Shown piece after piece: positions 11,657 through 19,481 of a stretch of 64,000 bases of DNA. The position numbers and the translations under genes were made by a program. The stretch's first letter is position 1. Every line of letters starts with the position of its first letter. The notes beneath the pieces were generated by a model that had not been told where the DNA came from, did not search any database, and was given only the letters and a program-made list of their open reading frames with translations. This DNA is from Pseudomonas sp. MRSN 12121. Its GTDB lineage: Bacteria; Pseudomonadota; Gammaproteobacteria; Pseudomonadales; Pseudomonadaceae. The stretch spans positions 1,178,001 through 1,242,000 of the forward strand of contig NZ_CP010892.1 of NCBI RefSeq assembly GCF_000931465.1, read 5' to 3'.

Positions 11657-11669
11657 ACCCTTAAAGGGT
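11657..11669 (-). promoter_or_regulatory. Candidate MqsA operator upstream of mqsR
   Basis: A perfect palindrome, ACCCTT-N-AAGGGT (read on the minus strand), lies 28 bases before the mqsR ATG. It resembles the AACCT-N3-AGGTT operators bound by E. coli MqsA. The surrounding A+T-rich sequence fits a promoter. Confidence 0.65.
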
Positions 11670-11763
11670 TTTTTGAGCAAGCGGATTTTCCTTTCCGCTG
11701 GCTGGCCTTCGTGCATCGGGTTTGTTGTTCACCCGCGCGAAGCTGACTAATATGCCGAAAAAA

Positions 11764-11784
11764 TTCATCCGATGATTGGATGAA
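11764..11784. promoter_or_regulatory. Inverted repeat at the GntR gene start, candidate autoregulatory operator
   Basis: Perfect arms TTCATCC and GGATGAA are separated by seven bases. A nested palindrome TCATC-C-GATGA lies within it (11765-11775). It is 14 bases upstream of the preferred ATG (11798), a typical place for a FadR-type autoregulatory site. Confidence 0.6.
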
Positions 11785-11797
11785 AAGGCGACTGCAT

Positions 11798-12457
11798 ATG
11801 ACAGAAATTTTCCCCCTGATCAAACGCTCCCTGGTCGACCAGGCCCTGGACCAACTGCGCCAGCGCATCAACGACGGGACCTGGCGCGTCGGCCAGCGCC
11901 TGCCCACCGAACCGGAGCTGGCGGCGGAACTGGGCATCAGCCGCAATACCATGCGCGAGGCGATGCGGGTCCTGGCGTTTTCCGGGCTGATCGAGATTCG
12001 CCAGGGCGACGGCAGCTACCTGCGCGCCGTGGTCGATCCGCTGGATACCCTCAAGGCCCTGTCCCGGTGTTCCCAGGACCAGGCACGGGAGACCCGGCAG
12101 ATCATCGAAACCGAGGCCATCGGCCTGGCCGCCCTGCGGCGTACCGATGAGGACCTGCTGGCGTTGCGCCAGGCCCTGGCGCTCAGCGGCAGCCATTATC
12201 ACGGCGACCTGGAGAGCTACATCGCCTGCGACCTGGCGTTTCACGGTCGCCTGGTGGATGCCGCGCACAACCCGACCCTCAGCGAGCTGTATCGCTATTT
12301 CTCCAGTGTGATCGGCGCGCAACTGCGCCAGAGCCTGAATATCCATCCCCGGCGCCAGGCGGTGTTCGATCTGCACATCGACCTGCTCGATGCCGTCGAG
12401 CAGCGCGACCCGGAACGGGCCAAGGCCCTTTCGCGGCAACTGATCAATGAACCCTGA
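11798..12457 (+). CDS. FadR-subfamily GntR transcriptional regulator
   Basis: The 219-residue protein has an N-terminal winged HTH (LVDQALDQLRQRINDG, LPTEPELAAELGISRNTMREAMRVL) and a C-terminal FCD ligand-binding domain. Metal-binding-type residues are seen in the domain (DLAFHGRLVDAAHNP and a late His in DLHIDLLDA). An ATG at 11780 is also in frame but lies inside the palindrome. The ATG at 11798, with AAGGCG upstream, is preferred. Its stop codon is followed 13 bases later by the start of the MFS gene, so it probably controls that transporter. The ligand is unknown. Confidence 0.88.
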   Translation: MTEIFPLIKRSLVDQALDQLRQRINDGTWRVGQRLPTEPELAAELGISRNTMREAMRVLAFSGLIEIRQGDGSYLRAVVDPLDTLKALSRCSQDQARETRQIIETEAIGLAALRRTDEDLLALRQALALSGSHYHGDLESYIACDLAFHGRLVDAAHNPTLSELYRYFSSVIGAQLRQSLNIHPRRQAVFDLHIDLLDAVEQRDPERAKALSRQLINEP

Positions 12458-12470
12458 GACCGAGAGCATC

Positions 12471-13766
12471 ATGTCCAGCCATCCGGCCGATAACCCTTCA
12501 CCCGCTGCCGCCCCTCGTCGCGAGGCCGAGCTCGAAGAGCTGCTGATCGACGCCGAAGCCGACGATGCCGAGGTCCAGCAGAGCCACCCGGCGCCGCGTC
12601 GCCCCTGGCTGTTGCTGCTGGGGCTGATCCTGGTGGCGCTGAACCTGCGTCCGGCGCTGTCGAGCATGGCGCCGCTGCTCAGCGAGGTGTCCGCAAGCCT
12701 CGGGCTGTCGGCATCCCAGGCCGGGTTGCTGACGACCTTGCCGGTGCTGTGCCTGGGGTTGTTCGCGCCGCTGGCCCCGGTGCTGGCGCGGCGTTTCGGC
12801 GCCGAGCGGGTGGTGCTCGGCATCCTGCTGACCCTGGCGGGCGGGATCATCCTGCGCAGCTCGCTGGGGGAAGCCGGGCTGTTCGCCGGCAGCATCCTGG
12901 CCGGCGCCAGCATTGGCGTGATCGGAGTCCTGCTGCCCGGCATCGTCAAGCGTGACTTCGCCCGGCATGCGGGCACCATGACCGGCGTCTACACCATGGC
13001 CCTGTGCCTGGGCGCGGCGATGGCCGCCGGGGCGACCGTGCCCCTGAGCCAGCACTTCGATCACCGCTGGGCGCTGGGCCTCGGCTTCTGGGTGGTGCCG
13101 GCGCTGGTGGCGGCCCTGTTCTGGCTGCCCCAGGTGGGCCCGCGCCAGGGCGCGCATCATGCGGCCTATCGTGTACGTGGCTTGCTGCGCGACCGGCTGG
13201 CCTGGCAAGTGACGCTGTACATGGGCCTGCAATCCTCGCTGGCCTACATCGTGTTCGGCTGGTTGCCGTCGATCCTCATCGGCCGTGGCCTGACCCCGAC
13301 CCAGGCCGGGCTGGTGCTGTCCGGCTCGGTGATCGTCCAGCTCGCCAGTTCCCTGGCCGCGCCCTGGCTGGCGACGCGGGGCAAGGACCAGCGGCTGGCG
13401 ATAGTCGTGGTCATGCTGCTCACCCTGGGCGGCCTGTTCGGCTGCCTGTACGCGCCGCTCGACGGCCTGTGGGGCTGGGCGATCCTGCTGGGCCTGGGGC
13501 AGGGCGGTACGTTCAGCCTGGCGCTGACTCTGATCGTCCTGCGCTCGAAGGACGCGCATGTGGCGGCCAACCTGTCGAGCATGGCCCAGGGCATCGGGTA
13601 TACCCTGGCGTCCATGGGGCCGTTCGCGGTCGGCCTGGTGCACGACTGGACCGGCGGCTGGAACGCCCTGGGCTGGATTTTCGCGGTGATCGGCCTGGGC
13701 GCCATGATCGCCGGCCTGGGCGCCGGGCGTTCGCGCTACGTGCAGGTGGAAAGCGAACGGATCTGA
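12471..13766 (+). CDS. CynX/NimT-family MFS transporter
   Basis: At 431 residues, this is a 12-span major facilitator of the CynX/NimT (cyanate/nitroimidazole) group. An acidic N-terminal tail of about 40 residues precedes the first span (LLLGLILVALNLRPALSSMAPLL). The NLRP(A)LSS motif after span 1 is typical of the group. An in-frame ATG at 12447 overlaps the GntR gene, but a GAGAG sequence supports 12471. It is probably co-transcribed with and regulated by the upstream GntR protein. The substrate cannot be read from sequence. Confidence 0.85.
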   Translation: MSSHPADNPSPAAAPRREAELEELLIDAEADDAEVQQSHPAPRRPWLLLLGLILVALNLRPALSSMAPLLSEVSASLGLSASQAGLLTTLPVLCLGLFAPLAPVLARRFGAERVVLGILLTLAGGIILRSSLGEAGLFAGSILAGASIGVIGVLLPGIVKRDFARHAGTMTGVYTMALCLGAAMAAGATVPLSQHFDHRWALGLGFWVVPALVAALFWLPQVGPRQGAHHAAYRVRGLLRDRLAWQVTLYMGLQSSLAYIVFGWLPSILIGRGLTPTQAGLVLSGSVIVQLASSLAAPWLATRGKDQRLAIVVVMLLTLGGLFGCLYAPLDGLWGWAILLGLGQGGTFSLALTLIVLRSKDAHVAANLSSMAQGIGYTLASMGPFAVGLVHDWTGGWNALGWIFAVIGLGAMIAGLGAGRSRYVQVESERI

Positions 13767-13773
13767 TCCGCGT

Positions 13774-13808
13774 CACTATCGGTATTTGCCTGGCGAATGC
13801 CGATAGTG
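13774..13808 (+). terminator. Hairpin after the MFS gene
   Basis: Stem CACTATCGG/CCGATAGTG is extended inward by further pairs, and the downstream sequence is TTTCGCGCTTTT. It is a probable terminator separating the transporter unit from the NTF2-like gene. Confidence 0.6.
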
Positions 13809-13866
13809 TTTCGCGCTTTTGCAGACTATCGTGCAGGCATTCTTTCCCCCGAGTCGGAGCCTGTTC

Positions 13867-14337
13867 ATGAGTGATGCCCACCGCGCCTTGATCACTGAGT
13901 TCTATAGCGCCTTCCAGCGCCTGGACGCCGAGGCCATGGCCGCCTGCTACACCGAGGATGTGCTGTTCAGTGACCCGGCGTTCGGCGAATTGCGCGGTCG
14001 CGATGCGGGTGACATGTGGCGCATGCTCACCACCCGGGCCAAGGACTTTTCCCTGACGTTCGACAGCGTGCGCGCCGATGAGCGCAACGGCGAGGCCCAC
14101 TGGATCGCCACCTACCTGTTCAGCCAGACCGGCAACACCGTGGTCAATGATATCCAGGCGCGTTTCGTGTTCCGCGACGGCAAGATCTGCGAGCATCACG
14201 ACCACTTCGACCTGTGGCGCTGGGCCCGTCAGGCGCTGGGCGCCAAGGGCCTGCTCCTGGGCTGGACCCCGCTGGTGAAGAACGCCGTGCGCGCCCAGGC
14301 CCGCAAGGGCCTGAAAGCTTTCCAGGCCGGCCGCTGA
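13867..14337 (+). CDS. NTF2-like (SnoaL-type) domain protein
   Basis: The 156-residue protein has the NTF2-like cone fold pattern: ALITEFYSAFQRLDAEAMAACYTEDVLFSDPAFGELRG, then RFVFRDGKICEHHDHFDLWRWARQ. Such proteins are small-molecule-binding or isomerase-like. No catalytic assignment is possible here, although the HHDHFD cluster is in the position of pocket residues. The start at 13867 has GGAG upstream; the frame is open further 5' but that part looks non-coding. It stands alone between two hairpin or short gaps. Confidence 0.8.
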   Translation: MSDAHRALITEFYSAFQRLDAEAMAACYTEDVLFSDPAFGELRGRDAGDMWRMLTTRAKDFSLTFDSVRADERNGEAHWIATYLFSQTGNTVVNDIQARFVFRDGKICEHHDHFDLWRWARQALGAKGLLLGWTPLVKNAVRAQARKGLKAFQAGR

Positions 14338-14388
14338 AGCCTCGCCTCTGATAAGATCGCGGCTTGTTTTCCACAGGCCGCGATCACC

Positions 14389-14727
14389 GTGACCCGCTCC
14401 AGCCCATCCTCCATCGACGACGCCGAGCCTGTTCCCGCAGCGAGCAAACCCTGGTTCGTCTACCTGGTGCGCGCCGCCAACGGCTCTTTGTACTGCGGCA
14501 TCAGCGACGACCCGGTCAAGCGTTTCGCCAAGCACCAGAGCGGCAAGGGCGCACGCTTCTTCCTCTCCAGCCCGGCCGTCGCGCTGGTCTACACCGAAGC
14601 CTGCCGCGACAAGAGCGAAGCCCTGCGCCAGGAACGGCTGATCAAGAAACTCAGGAAAAGCGCCAAGGAATGCCTGGTGGCGTCGGGCCTGGCAGCTGAG
14701 TTCGTCGGAGTCACTTCTCAGCCTTGA
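14389..14727 (+). CDS. GIY-YIG domain protein (YhbQ/UPF0213-like)
   Basis: A single GIY-YIG nuclease-like domain fills this 112-residue protein: [20 protein letters not shown], then [14 protein letters not shown] and [18 protein letters not shown]. The two motif halves read VYLV and YCGI, with the Arg (KRFAKH) and Glu (RQERLIK) expected for the fold. Small stand-alone members are widespread, and cellular roles are mostly unproven. It starts at GTG. Its last 10 bases overlap the 3' end of the convergent orphan gene. Confidence 0.85.
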   Translation: MTRSSPSSIDDAEPVPAASKPWFVYLVRAANGSLYCGISDDPVKRFAKHQSGKGARFFLSSPAVALVYTEACRDKSEALRQERLIKKLRKSAKECLVASGLAAEFVGVTSQP

Positions 14728-16013
14728 AGCCAGCGCAGCAGGGCTTTCAGATTGTTCAGGACCGGATTGTTGCTTTGCAGCGCCTGGCTCCAGTCGATGA
14801 CTATGGCCGCCAGAACAACCTGAAGCAGGGCCAGGCCGCCGACGATCCAGGAGTAGAAACGGTTGAACTTCAGGTTCTCGAATTGCACTTGATCGTTGCT
14901 AAGGGATTTGCGTTGGGCGACGCGTTTTTTCAGCAGTTCGACTTTTTCGATCAGGGTTTGCAGTCCGGCTTCCGCTTCAGCGCAAAACACTTGGCAGTAG
15001 TGCTGCTTGGTGAACGCTATCAAGGCCTCTATTTTTTCCTCGATGCGTTCAATCTGTATGTGTGCTTCCAAAAGTGTTTGCAGGGTCTCGGAAGTGTTCT
15101 GGTTTATGCGCGAAAGAATAGGGTTCACGCTGTCCCTGCATTGGTTGTAGCAGCACCAAGCCTCTTTTATCAGCGATAGATTAAGGTAGTCGGCCAGGTA
15201 GTTTTTTATCCCGTCCGGGTCAACAAAGGTATCAATGAAGAACGCATCCAGGTTCAAGACGCTCGAAAAGTCATAGACGTAATCGGCATTACTCGCTTCG
15301 GCGCTGTAATGATTGTACTGGGCGCCAGGGTAGCGACTGATCAGGGAGTAATGGTCGTAATCACTGATACCTGCATCAATGTATTGCCCACTCTGTGCGC
15401 TTTTGAGCCGAGCAGTGGTAATGCGCGTGCGGGGCTCGGTGCTGATCCCCCATATTCTGAAAAGTTTTTTCGAGGCCAGATGCGCGTCTCCGACAATCCT
15501 GTTGACCCCTTGAGCCAGTTGCTTATCTACATAGTGAGTGGAGTGAATGATGCGGAAGTTTTTCGAGAAGGGATTTATTGTCTGGAAGGCCTGATAGTCG
15601 TAGATGTGCGAAGTATCGATGTTGAACAGTTTTTTCTGATGGCTGGCGTTAAGGGAAAATTCGAGCGCGAGGTAAGTAACACTGTTGGGCAACTCAACCG
15701 TAGTGATGGTGCAGGTTCTGAAAGCGTCGGTCTTTAAAGATACTCGGCTTGGGTCATCGGGATGGGTGTCATTGAACGGGATATAGCTATGTTCCTTGAC
15801 TGGATGAATGGCCGTCTCGGTGTGTGGGGTGGCGCTTTCCGGGCCCTCTCCACGATATCCATATTCCTTGTTATGGAACCACTTTCGGAGGGACATCAAT
15901 TCGTCAGGCGTGATGGGCACGATGATATCGACCGATCTCCATTCCCCCGACCCTTCCAGAAGGCCTGCCCGTTGATAGACCGCCGTACTTTTCTTTCGAG
16001 CGCGCAGTTCCAT
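14718..16013 (-). CDS. Unrecognised coiled-coil protein with C-terminal transmembrane segment (orphan, low GC)
   Basis: I do not recognise a family. The 431-residue version starts at [10 protein letters not shown]. The first 300 residues look globular and rich in Tyr/His/Asp. A heptad-like helical region follows (about 320-390: [19 protein letters not shown], then [14 protein letters not shown] and [15 protein letters not shown]). One transmembrane segment lies near the end ([19 protein letters not shown]), with a short tail. The frame extends to TTG 16133 or ATG 16118, but that part is odd, aromatic-rich and may be untranslated. Base composition is near 48% GC in sampled stretches, far below the neighbours, which suggests recent acquisition. 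Function unknown. Confidence 0.7.
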   Translation of the reverse strand: MELRARKKSTAVYQRAGLLEGSGEWRSVDIIVPITPDELMSLRKWFHNKEYGYRGEGPESATPHTETAIHPVKEHSYIPFNDTHPDDPSRVSLKTDAFRTCTITTVELPNSVTYLALEFSLNASHQKKLFNIDTSHIYDYQAFQTINPFSKNFRIIHSTHYVDKQLAQGVNRIVGDAHLASKKLFRIWGISTEPRTRITTARLKSAQSGQYIDAGISDYDHYSLISRYPGAQYNHYSAEASNADYVYDFSSVLNLDAFFIDTFVDPDGIKNYLADYLNLSLIKEAWCCYNQCRDSVNPILSRINQNTSETLQTLLEAHIQIERIEEKIEALIAFTKQHYCQVFCAEAEAGLQTLIEKVELLKKRVAQRKSLSNDQVQFENLKFNRFYSWIVGGLALLQVVLAAIVIDWSQALQSNNPVLNNLKALLRWLQG

Positions 16014-16285
16014 TGAGTAATAGAAGAAATGGTTCCTGAACCTGTAGGTAAAAAGTTTCGGAAACTTGCAAGTGCAAAAAAACAGGAAGCGGGTGTAATA
16101 CACCAATACAAGGTTCATGTTCTTAAAGGCCAAAGTCTGGATTTCCTATCATGCTCAGGCGGCAGGGCGGGTGAAGCGCGGTGCCCGATCGATGTTGGTG
16201 ATGGCGGGTGATCGGACAGGTTATATAGGCTGCCCGGTCTTTGCACGCTAAGCTGGTTGCTCCTCCTCATTCAGCGGACGCCAGC

Positions 16286-17221
16286 ATGTCAGAATTGATT
16301 CTGCACCATTACCCGACTTCTCCTTTCGCGGAAAAAGCCCGGCTGTTGCTGGGTTTCAAGGGCCTGTCCTGGCGTTCGGTGAAGATTTCGCCGGTGATGC
16401 CCAAGCCCGATCTCACTGCGCTGACCGGAGGGTATCGCAAGACGCCGGTGCTGCAGGTCGGGGCCGATATCTATTGCGACACCGCCTTGATCGCCCGGCG
16501 CCTGGAGCAGGAAAAGAGCTCGCCCGCGCTGTTCCCCGAAGGCCGGGAAATGGTCGCCGCGACCTTCGCGATCTGGGCCGATTCGGTGGTGTTCCAGCAT
16601 TCGGTGAGCCTGGTGTTCCAGCCCGAGTCGGCGGCGGTGCGTTTTGGCCATCTGCCGCCGGAGGCGGTGAAGGCTTTCATGGCTGACCGTGCCGGCCTGT
16701 TCAGCGGTGGCAGCACCACGCGGGTGCCGCTGGAACTGGCCAGGCACCAATGGCCGACGCTGATGGCGCGTCTGGAGCAGCAGTTGCAGCGCGAGGAAGG
16801 CGACTTCCTGTTTGGCGAGCCGTCGATTGCCGACTTCGCCCTGGCTCACCCCTTGTGGTTCCTCAAGGCCACGCCGGTGACTGCGCCGTTGGTGGACGCG
16901 TATCCGGCGGTGTCGGCATGGCTGGCGCGGGTGCTGGGGGTCGGCCATGGCGCATCGAGTGCGATGACCTCCGAGGAGGCGCTCGAAGTGGCTCGCCAGG
17001 CCACGCCGGCGGCTTTGCCGGAGGAAGCCTTCAGCGATCCGAGCGGCTTCCGCGCCGGCCAGCGGGTGCGGATCGCCGCGACCGATTATGGCGTCGATCC
17101 GGTGGAGGGTGAGTTGCTGTTCGCCGGCGCCGAGGAACTGATCCTGCGCCGCGAGGATCCGCGTGCCGGCTTGGTGCATGTGCACTTCCCGCGCCTGGGC
17201 TTTCGCATCGAAGCGCAATAA
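16286..17221 (+). CDS. Glutathione S-transferase family protein
   Basis: The 311-residue protein has an N-terminal thioredoxin-like GST domain (LILHHYPTSPFAEKARLLLGFKGLSW, then KTPVLQVGADIYCDTALIARRLE). An all-helical C-terminal domain follows (about 100-200, with EGDFLFGEPSIADFALAHPLWF). About 80 extra residues after it (GFRAGQRVRIAATDYGVDPVEGEL) look beta-rich and are not part of a standard GST. The Ser of SPFAEK is the usual catalytic position. The start at 16286 was chosen because the GST domain begins there. Substrate is unknown. Confidence 0.87.
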   Translation: MSELILHHYPTSPFAEKARLLLGFKGLSWRSVKISPVMPKPDLTALTGGYRKTPVLQVGADIYCDTALIARRLEQEKSSPALFPEGREMVAATFAIWADSVVFQHSVSLVFQPESAAVRFGHLPPEAVKAFMADRAGLFSGGSTTRVPLELARHQWPTLMARLEQQLQREEGDFLFGEPSIADFALAHPLWFLKATPVTAPLVDAYPAVSAWLARVLGVGHGASSAMTSEEALEVARQATPAALPEEAFSDPSGFRAGQRVRIAATDYGVDPVEGELLFAGAEELILRREDPRAGLVHVHFPRLGFRIEAQ

Positions 17222-17226
17222 CCCCC

Positions 17227-17328
17227 GTAGGAGCGAAGCTTGCTCGCGATAGCAGCAACGCGGGGTGCCAGAAACACCGCGTGATCGTTCATCGCGAGCA
17301 ATCGAGCATCGACCGCCTGCTTCTACAG
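17227..17328. repeat. REPIN with one degraded arm
   Basis: An intact left arm, GTAGGAGCGAAGCTTGCTCG, is followed by a degraded right arm (CGCGAGCAATCGAGC and TTCTACAG). Its end reaches the 3' end of the glutaredoxin-like gene. Confidence 0.7.
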
Positions 17329-17688
17329 TCGATGGGGGGATTCCAGGGCGGCGAGAATGCCGTCGGGATCGTAGTTGCGGATCAGCGTGCCATTCACATC
17401 GAGGATCGGAATCCCTCGTCCACCCAGGGCTTCATAAGCCTTGCGCGCCTCGGCGTCTTTCTCGATATCGAACTCGCGAAAGGCGATGCCTTTCTGGTCG
17501 AGAAAGCGCCGGGTCGCCTTGCAGTAGCCGCACCAGTCGGTGGCGTAGAGCACCACCCGGGCATTGGCCCGAAGAGGCTGCGCAGCCATGTCGGACGGAT
17601 TGAACAGGCGCTCGATCTTGCCCCAGTGCTGGTACACCACGACCACCAGCAGGATCAGCAGGAACTTCTTCAGCACGCCTTGCAGCAT
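17323..17688 (-). CDS. Membrane-anchored glutaredoxin-like protein
   Basis: The 121-residue protein has an N-terminal membrane anchor (about 6-20, FLLILLVVVVYQ). A glutaredoxin/NrdH-type domain follows, with redox motif CGYC at 53-56 (YATDWCGYCKATRRFL) and a GRGIPILDVNG cis-Pro loop. It probably reduces disulphides or mixed disulphides near the membrane. The orientation of the domain is uncertain. Its ATG overlaps the yejK stop codon (TGATG), so the two are translationally coupled, matching PA3848-PA3849. Confidence 0.85.
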   Translation of the reverse strand: MLQGVLKKFLLILLVVVVYQHWGKIERLFNPSDMAAQPLRANARVVLYATDWCGYCKATRRFLDQKGIAFREFDIEKDAEARKAYEALGGRGIPILDVNGTLIRNYDPDGILAALESPHRL

Positions 17689-18692
17689 CAGTTGCGGCGC
17701 TTGAGCTGGTCGGTCAGCTGGGTCGGCAGGCCCTTGATGATCAGGGTGCCGGCCTCTTCGTCATATTCGATCTTCGAGCCCAGCAAGTGCGCCTCGAAGC
17801 TGATGGACAGCCCTTCGGCCCGGCCGGTGAAGCGGCGGAACTGGTTGAGGGTGCGTTTGTCCGCCGGGATTTCCGGCGACAGGCCGTAGTCCTTGTTGCG
17901 GATGTGGTCGTAGAAGGCCTTGGGACGGTCTTCGTCGATCAGTTCCGAGAGCTCTTCAAGGCCCACCGGCTCGCCGAGCTTGGCCTGGCTGCTGGCGTAG
18001 TCCACCAGGGCCTTGGTCTTTTCCCGCGCGGAGTCTTCCGGCAGGTCTTCGCTTTCGACGAAATCACTGAATGCCTTGAGCAGGGTGCGGGTTTCGCCCG
18101 GGCCGTCGACGCCTTCCTGGCAGCCGATGAAGTCGCGGAAGTACTCCGAGACCTTCTTGCCGTTCTTGCCCTTGATGAACGAGATGTACTGCTTGGACTG
18201 CTTGTTGTTCTGCCACTCCGAGACGTTGATCCGCGCGGCCAGGTGCAACTGGCCCAGGTCCAGGTGGCGGGACGGGGTCACGTCCAGCTCGTCGGTTACC
18301 GCCACGCCTTCGCTGTGGTGCAGCAGGGCGATGGCCAGGTAGTCGGTCATGCCTTGTTGATAGTGGGCGAACAGCACATGGCCGCCGACCGACAGGTTGG
18401 ATTCTTCCATCAGCTTTTGCAGATGCTCGACCGCGACACGGCTGAAAGCGGTGAAGTCCTGGCCGCCGTCGAGGTATTCCTTCAACCAGCCGCTGAAGGG
18501 AAACGCGCCGGATTCGGGGTGGAACAGGCCCCAGGCTTTGCCCTGTTTGGCGTTATAGCTTTCATTGAGGTCGGCGAGCATGTTCTCGATGGCCGCGGAC
18601 TCGGCCAGCTCTGAGTCGCGGGCGTGCAGGACTGCTGGACTGCCGTCGGGTTTTTTGTCGATCAGGTGGACGATGCAATGACGGATCGGCAT
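17688..18692 (-). CDS. yejK: Nucleoid-associated protein YejK
   Basis: YejK/NdpA binds the nucleoid and is a double-stranded-DNA-associated protein of unclear role. The protein is 334 residues, the usual family length. It begins [17 protein letters not shown] and contains [25 protein letters not shown]. The start at 18692 matches the family N-terminus; the frame upstream of it is not conserved-looking. It is followed with a one-base overlap by the glutaredoxin-like gene. A 396-base gap separates it from the HU gene. Confidence 0.92.
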   Translation of the reverse strand: MPIRHCIVHLIDKKPDGSPAVLHARDSELAESAAIENMLADLNESYNAKQGKAWGLFHPESGAFPFSGWLKEYLDGGQDFTAFSRVAVEHLQKLMEESNLSVGGHVLFAHYQQGMTDYLAIALLHHSEGVAVTDELDVTPSRHLDLGQLHLAARINVSEWQNNKQSKQYISFIKGKNGKKVSEYFRDFIGCQEGVDGPGETRTLLKAFSDFVESEDLPEDSAREKTKALVDYASSQAKLGEPVGLEELSELIDEDRPKAFYDHIRNKDYGLSPEIPADKRTLNQFRRFTGRAEGLSISFEAHLLGSKIEYDEEAGTLIIKGLPTQLTDQLKRRN

Positions 18693-19088
18693 GGGCTTCT
18701 CGGCTGATTGGCGGGGGAGGGCGGGGCTCCCCGAAAAAGTGCCCAGTGTACCGCACCCGCTGGTTTTGGCGCTCTTTGAAGGGGGCAGAAGGCGGCGTGG
18801 GTCAAGCTTATGCATTTTTTTACGGGTTTAGAGCAATAAAGCTGACCAAATGGCTAGGTAGAGGCGGATATTTCCCCGTCTCTGTGCTAGTTTTGCCCCG
18901 TCTTACGCGATGTCTCGGCGTTAAGCGTGCATTCAGCATTTGTCGGGTCGAACCAAACCCTGATTTCGGTATCTATAACCCCGATCTTTCGTGGTTGTGA
19001 CCGGGGTGCCAGGTCCACAAGATCTGGCTCGATGGCTGACACTGCACTCATGCAATCCAAATGAATTTGATAGGGAAGGAACACCATA
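18693..19088. promoter_or_regulatory. 396-base intergenic region between divergent yejK and hupN
   Basis: No gene is seen. The region is A+T-richer than its surroundings (about 18815-18850 especially), as expected for promoters of a strongly expressed HU gene. A TATAAC hexamer is at 18974-18979, and the HU ribosome-binding site AAGGAA is just before 19089. No paired -35 box was clear. Confidence 0.35.
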
Positions 19089-19370
19089 ATGGCTATTACT
19101 AAAGACCAACTGATCGCTGATATCGCTGAAGCTATCGACGCGCCGAAAACCACCGCGCGTAACGCTCTGGACCAACTGGCCCAAATCGTTGCTGATCAAT
19201 TGGAAAATGGCGGCGAAATCACTCTGCCAGGTATCGGCAAACTGAAAGTGACTGAGCGTCCTGCCCGTACTGGCCGTAACCCATCGACTGGCGCCGCCAT
19301 CGAAATCGCTGCCAAGAAAGTGATCAAGCTGGTTGTGGCTAAAGGCCTGACCGACTCGATCAACAAGTAA
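19089..19370 (+). CDS. hupN: HU-family DNA-binding protein (HupN-like)
   Basis: This small histone-like protein bends and compacts DNA. It is 93 residues, slightly longer than typical HU (90). The two N-terminal helices and the beta-arm signature (GKLKVTERPARTGRNPSTGAAIEIAAKK) are present. The arm has Asn-Pro at its tip, as in HU. AAGGAA lies before the ATG, codon use is less GC-rich than in neighbours, and a hairpin follows the stop codon, consistent with a monocistronic, highly expressed gene. The hupN name follows the P. putida paralogue located near valS. Confidence 0.9.
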   Translation: MAITKDQLIADIAEAIDAPKTTARNALDQLAQIVADQLENGGEITLPGIGKLKVTERPARTGRNPSTGAAIEIAAKKVIKLVVAKGLTDSINK

Positions 19371-19380
19371 GATGCAGTAG

Positions 19381-19413
19381 AACCGTGCCTCGGAAACCTT
19401 CCGGGCACGGTTT
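19381..19413 (+). terminator. Terminator hairpin after hupN
   Basis: Stem AACCGTGCC/GGCACGGTT contains a nested CGGAA/TTCCG stem and ends in a short TTT. It lies 10 bases after the hupN stop codon. Confidence 0.75.
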
Positions 19414-19481
19414 GCCGGCTTCGGCCGCAACGATTTACGCAAGGTAAATCGCCGCTTTTCCCTCCAGGTTCCCCCTTCCAG

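Noticed and set aside
12447..12470. ATG at 12447 as the start of the MFS transporter
   Set aside because: It lies inside the GntR gene without a ribosome-binding site, while ATG 12471 has GAGAG at usable distance.
10848..16013. A prophage or integrative element in the accessory strip
   Set aside because: No integrase, transposase, tRNA, direct repeats or phage structural genes are present; the strip is a collection of single insertions.
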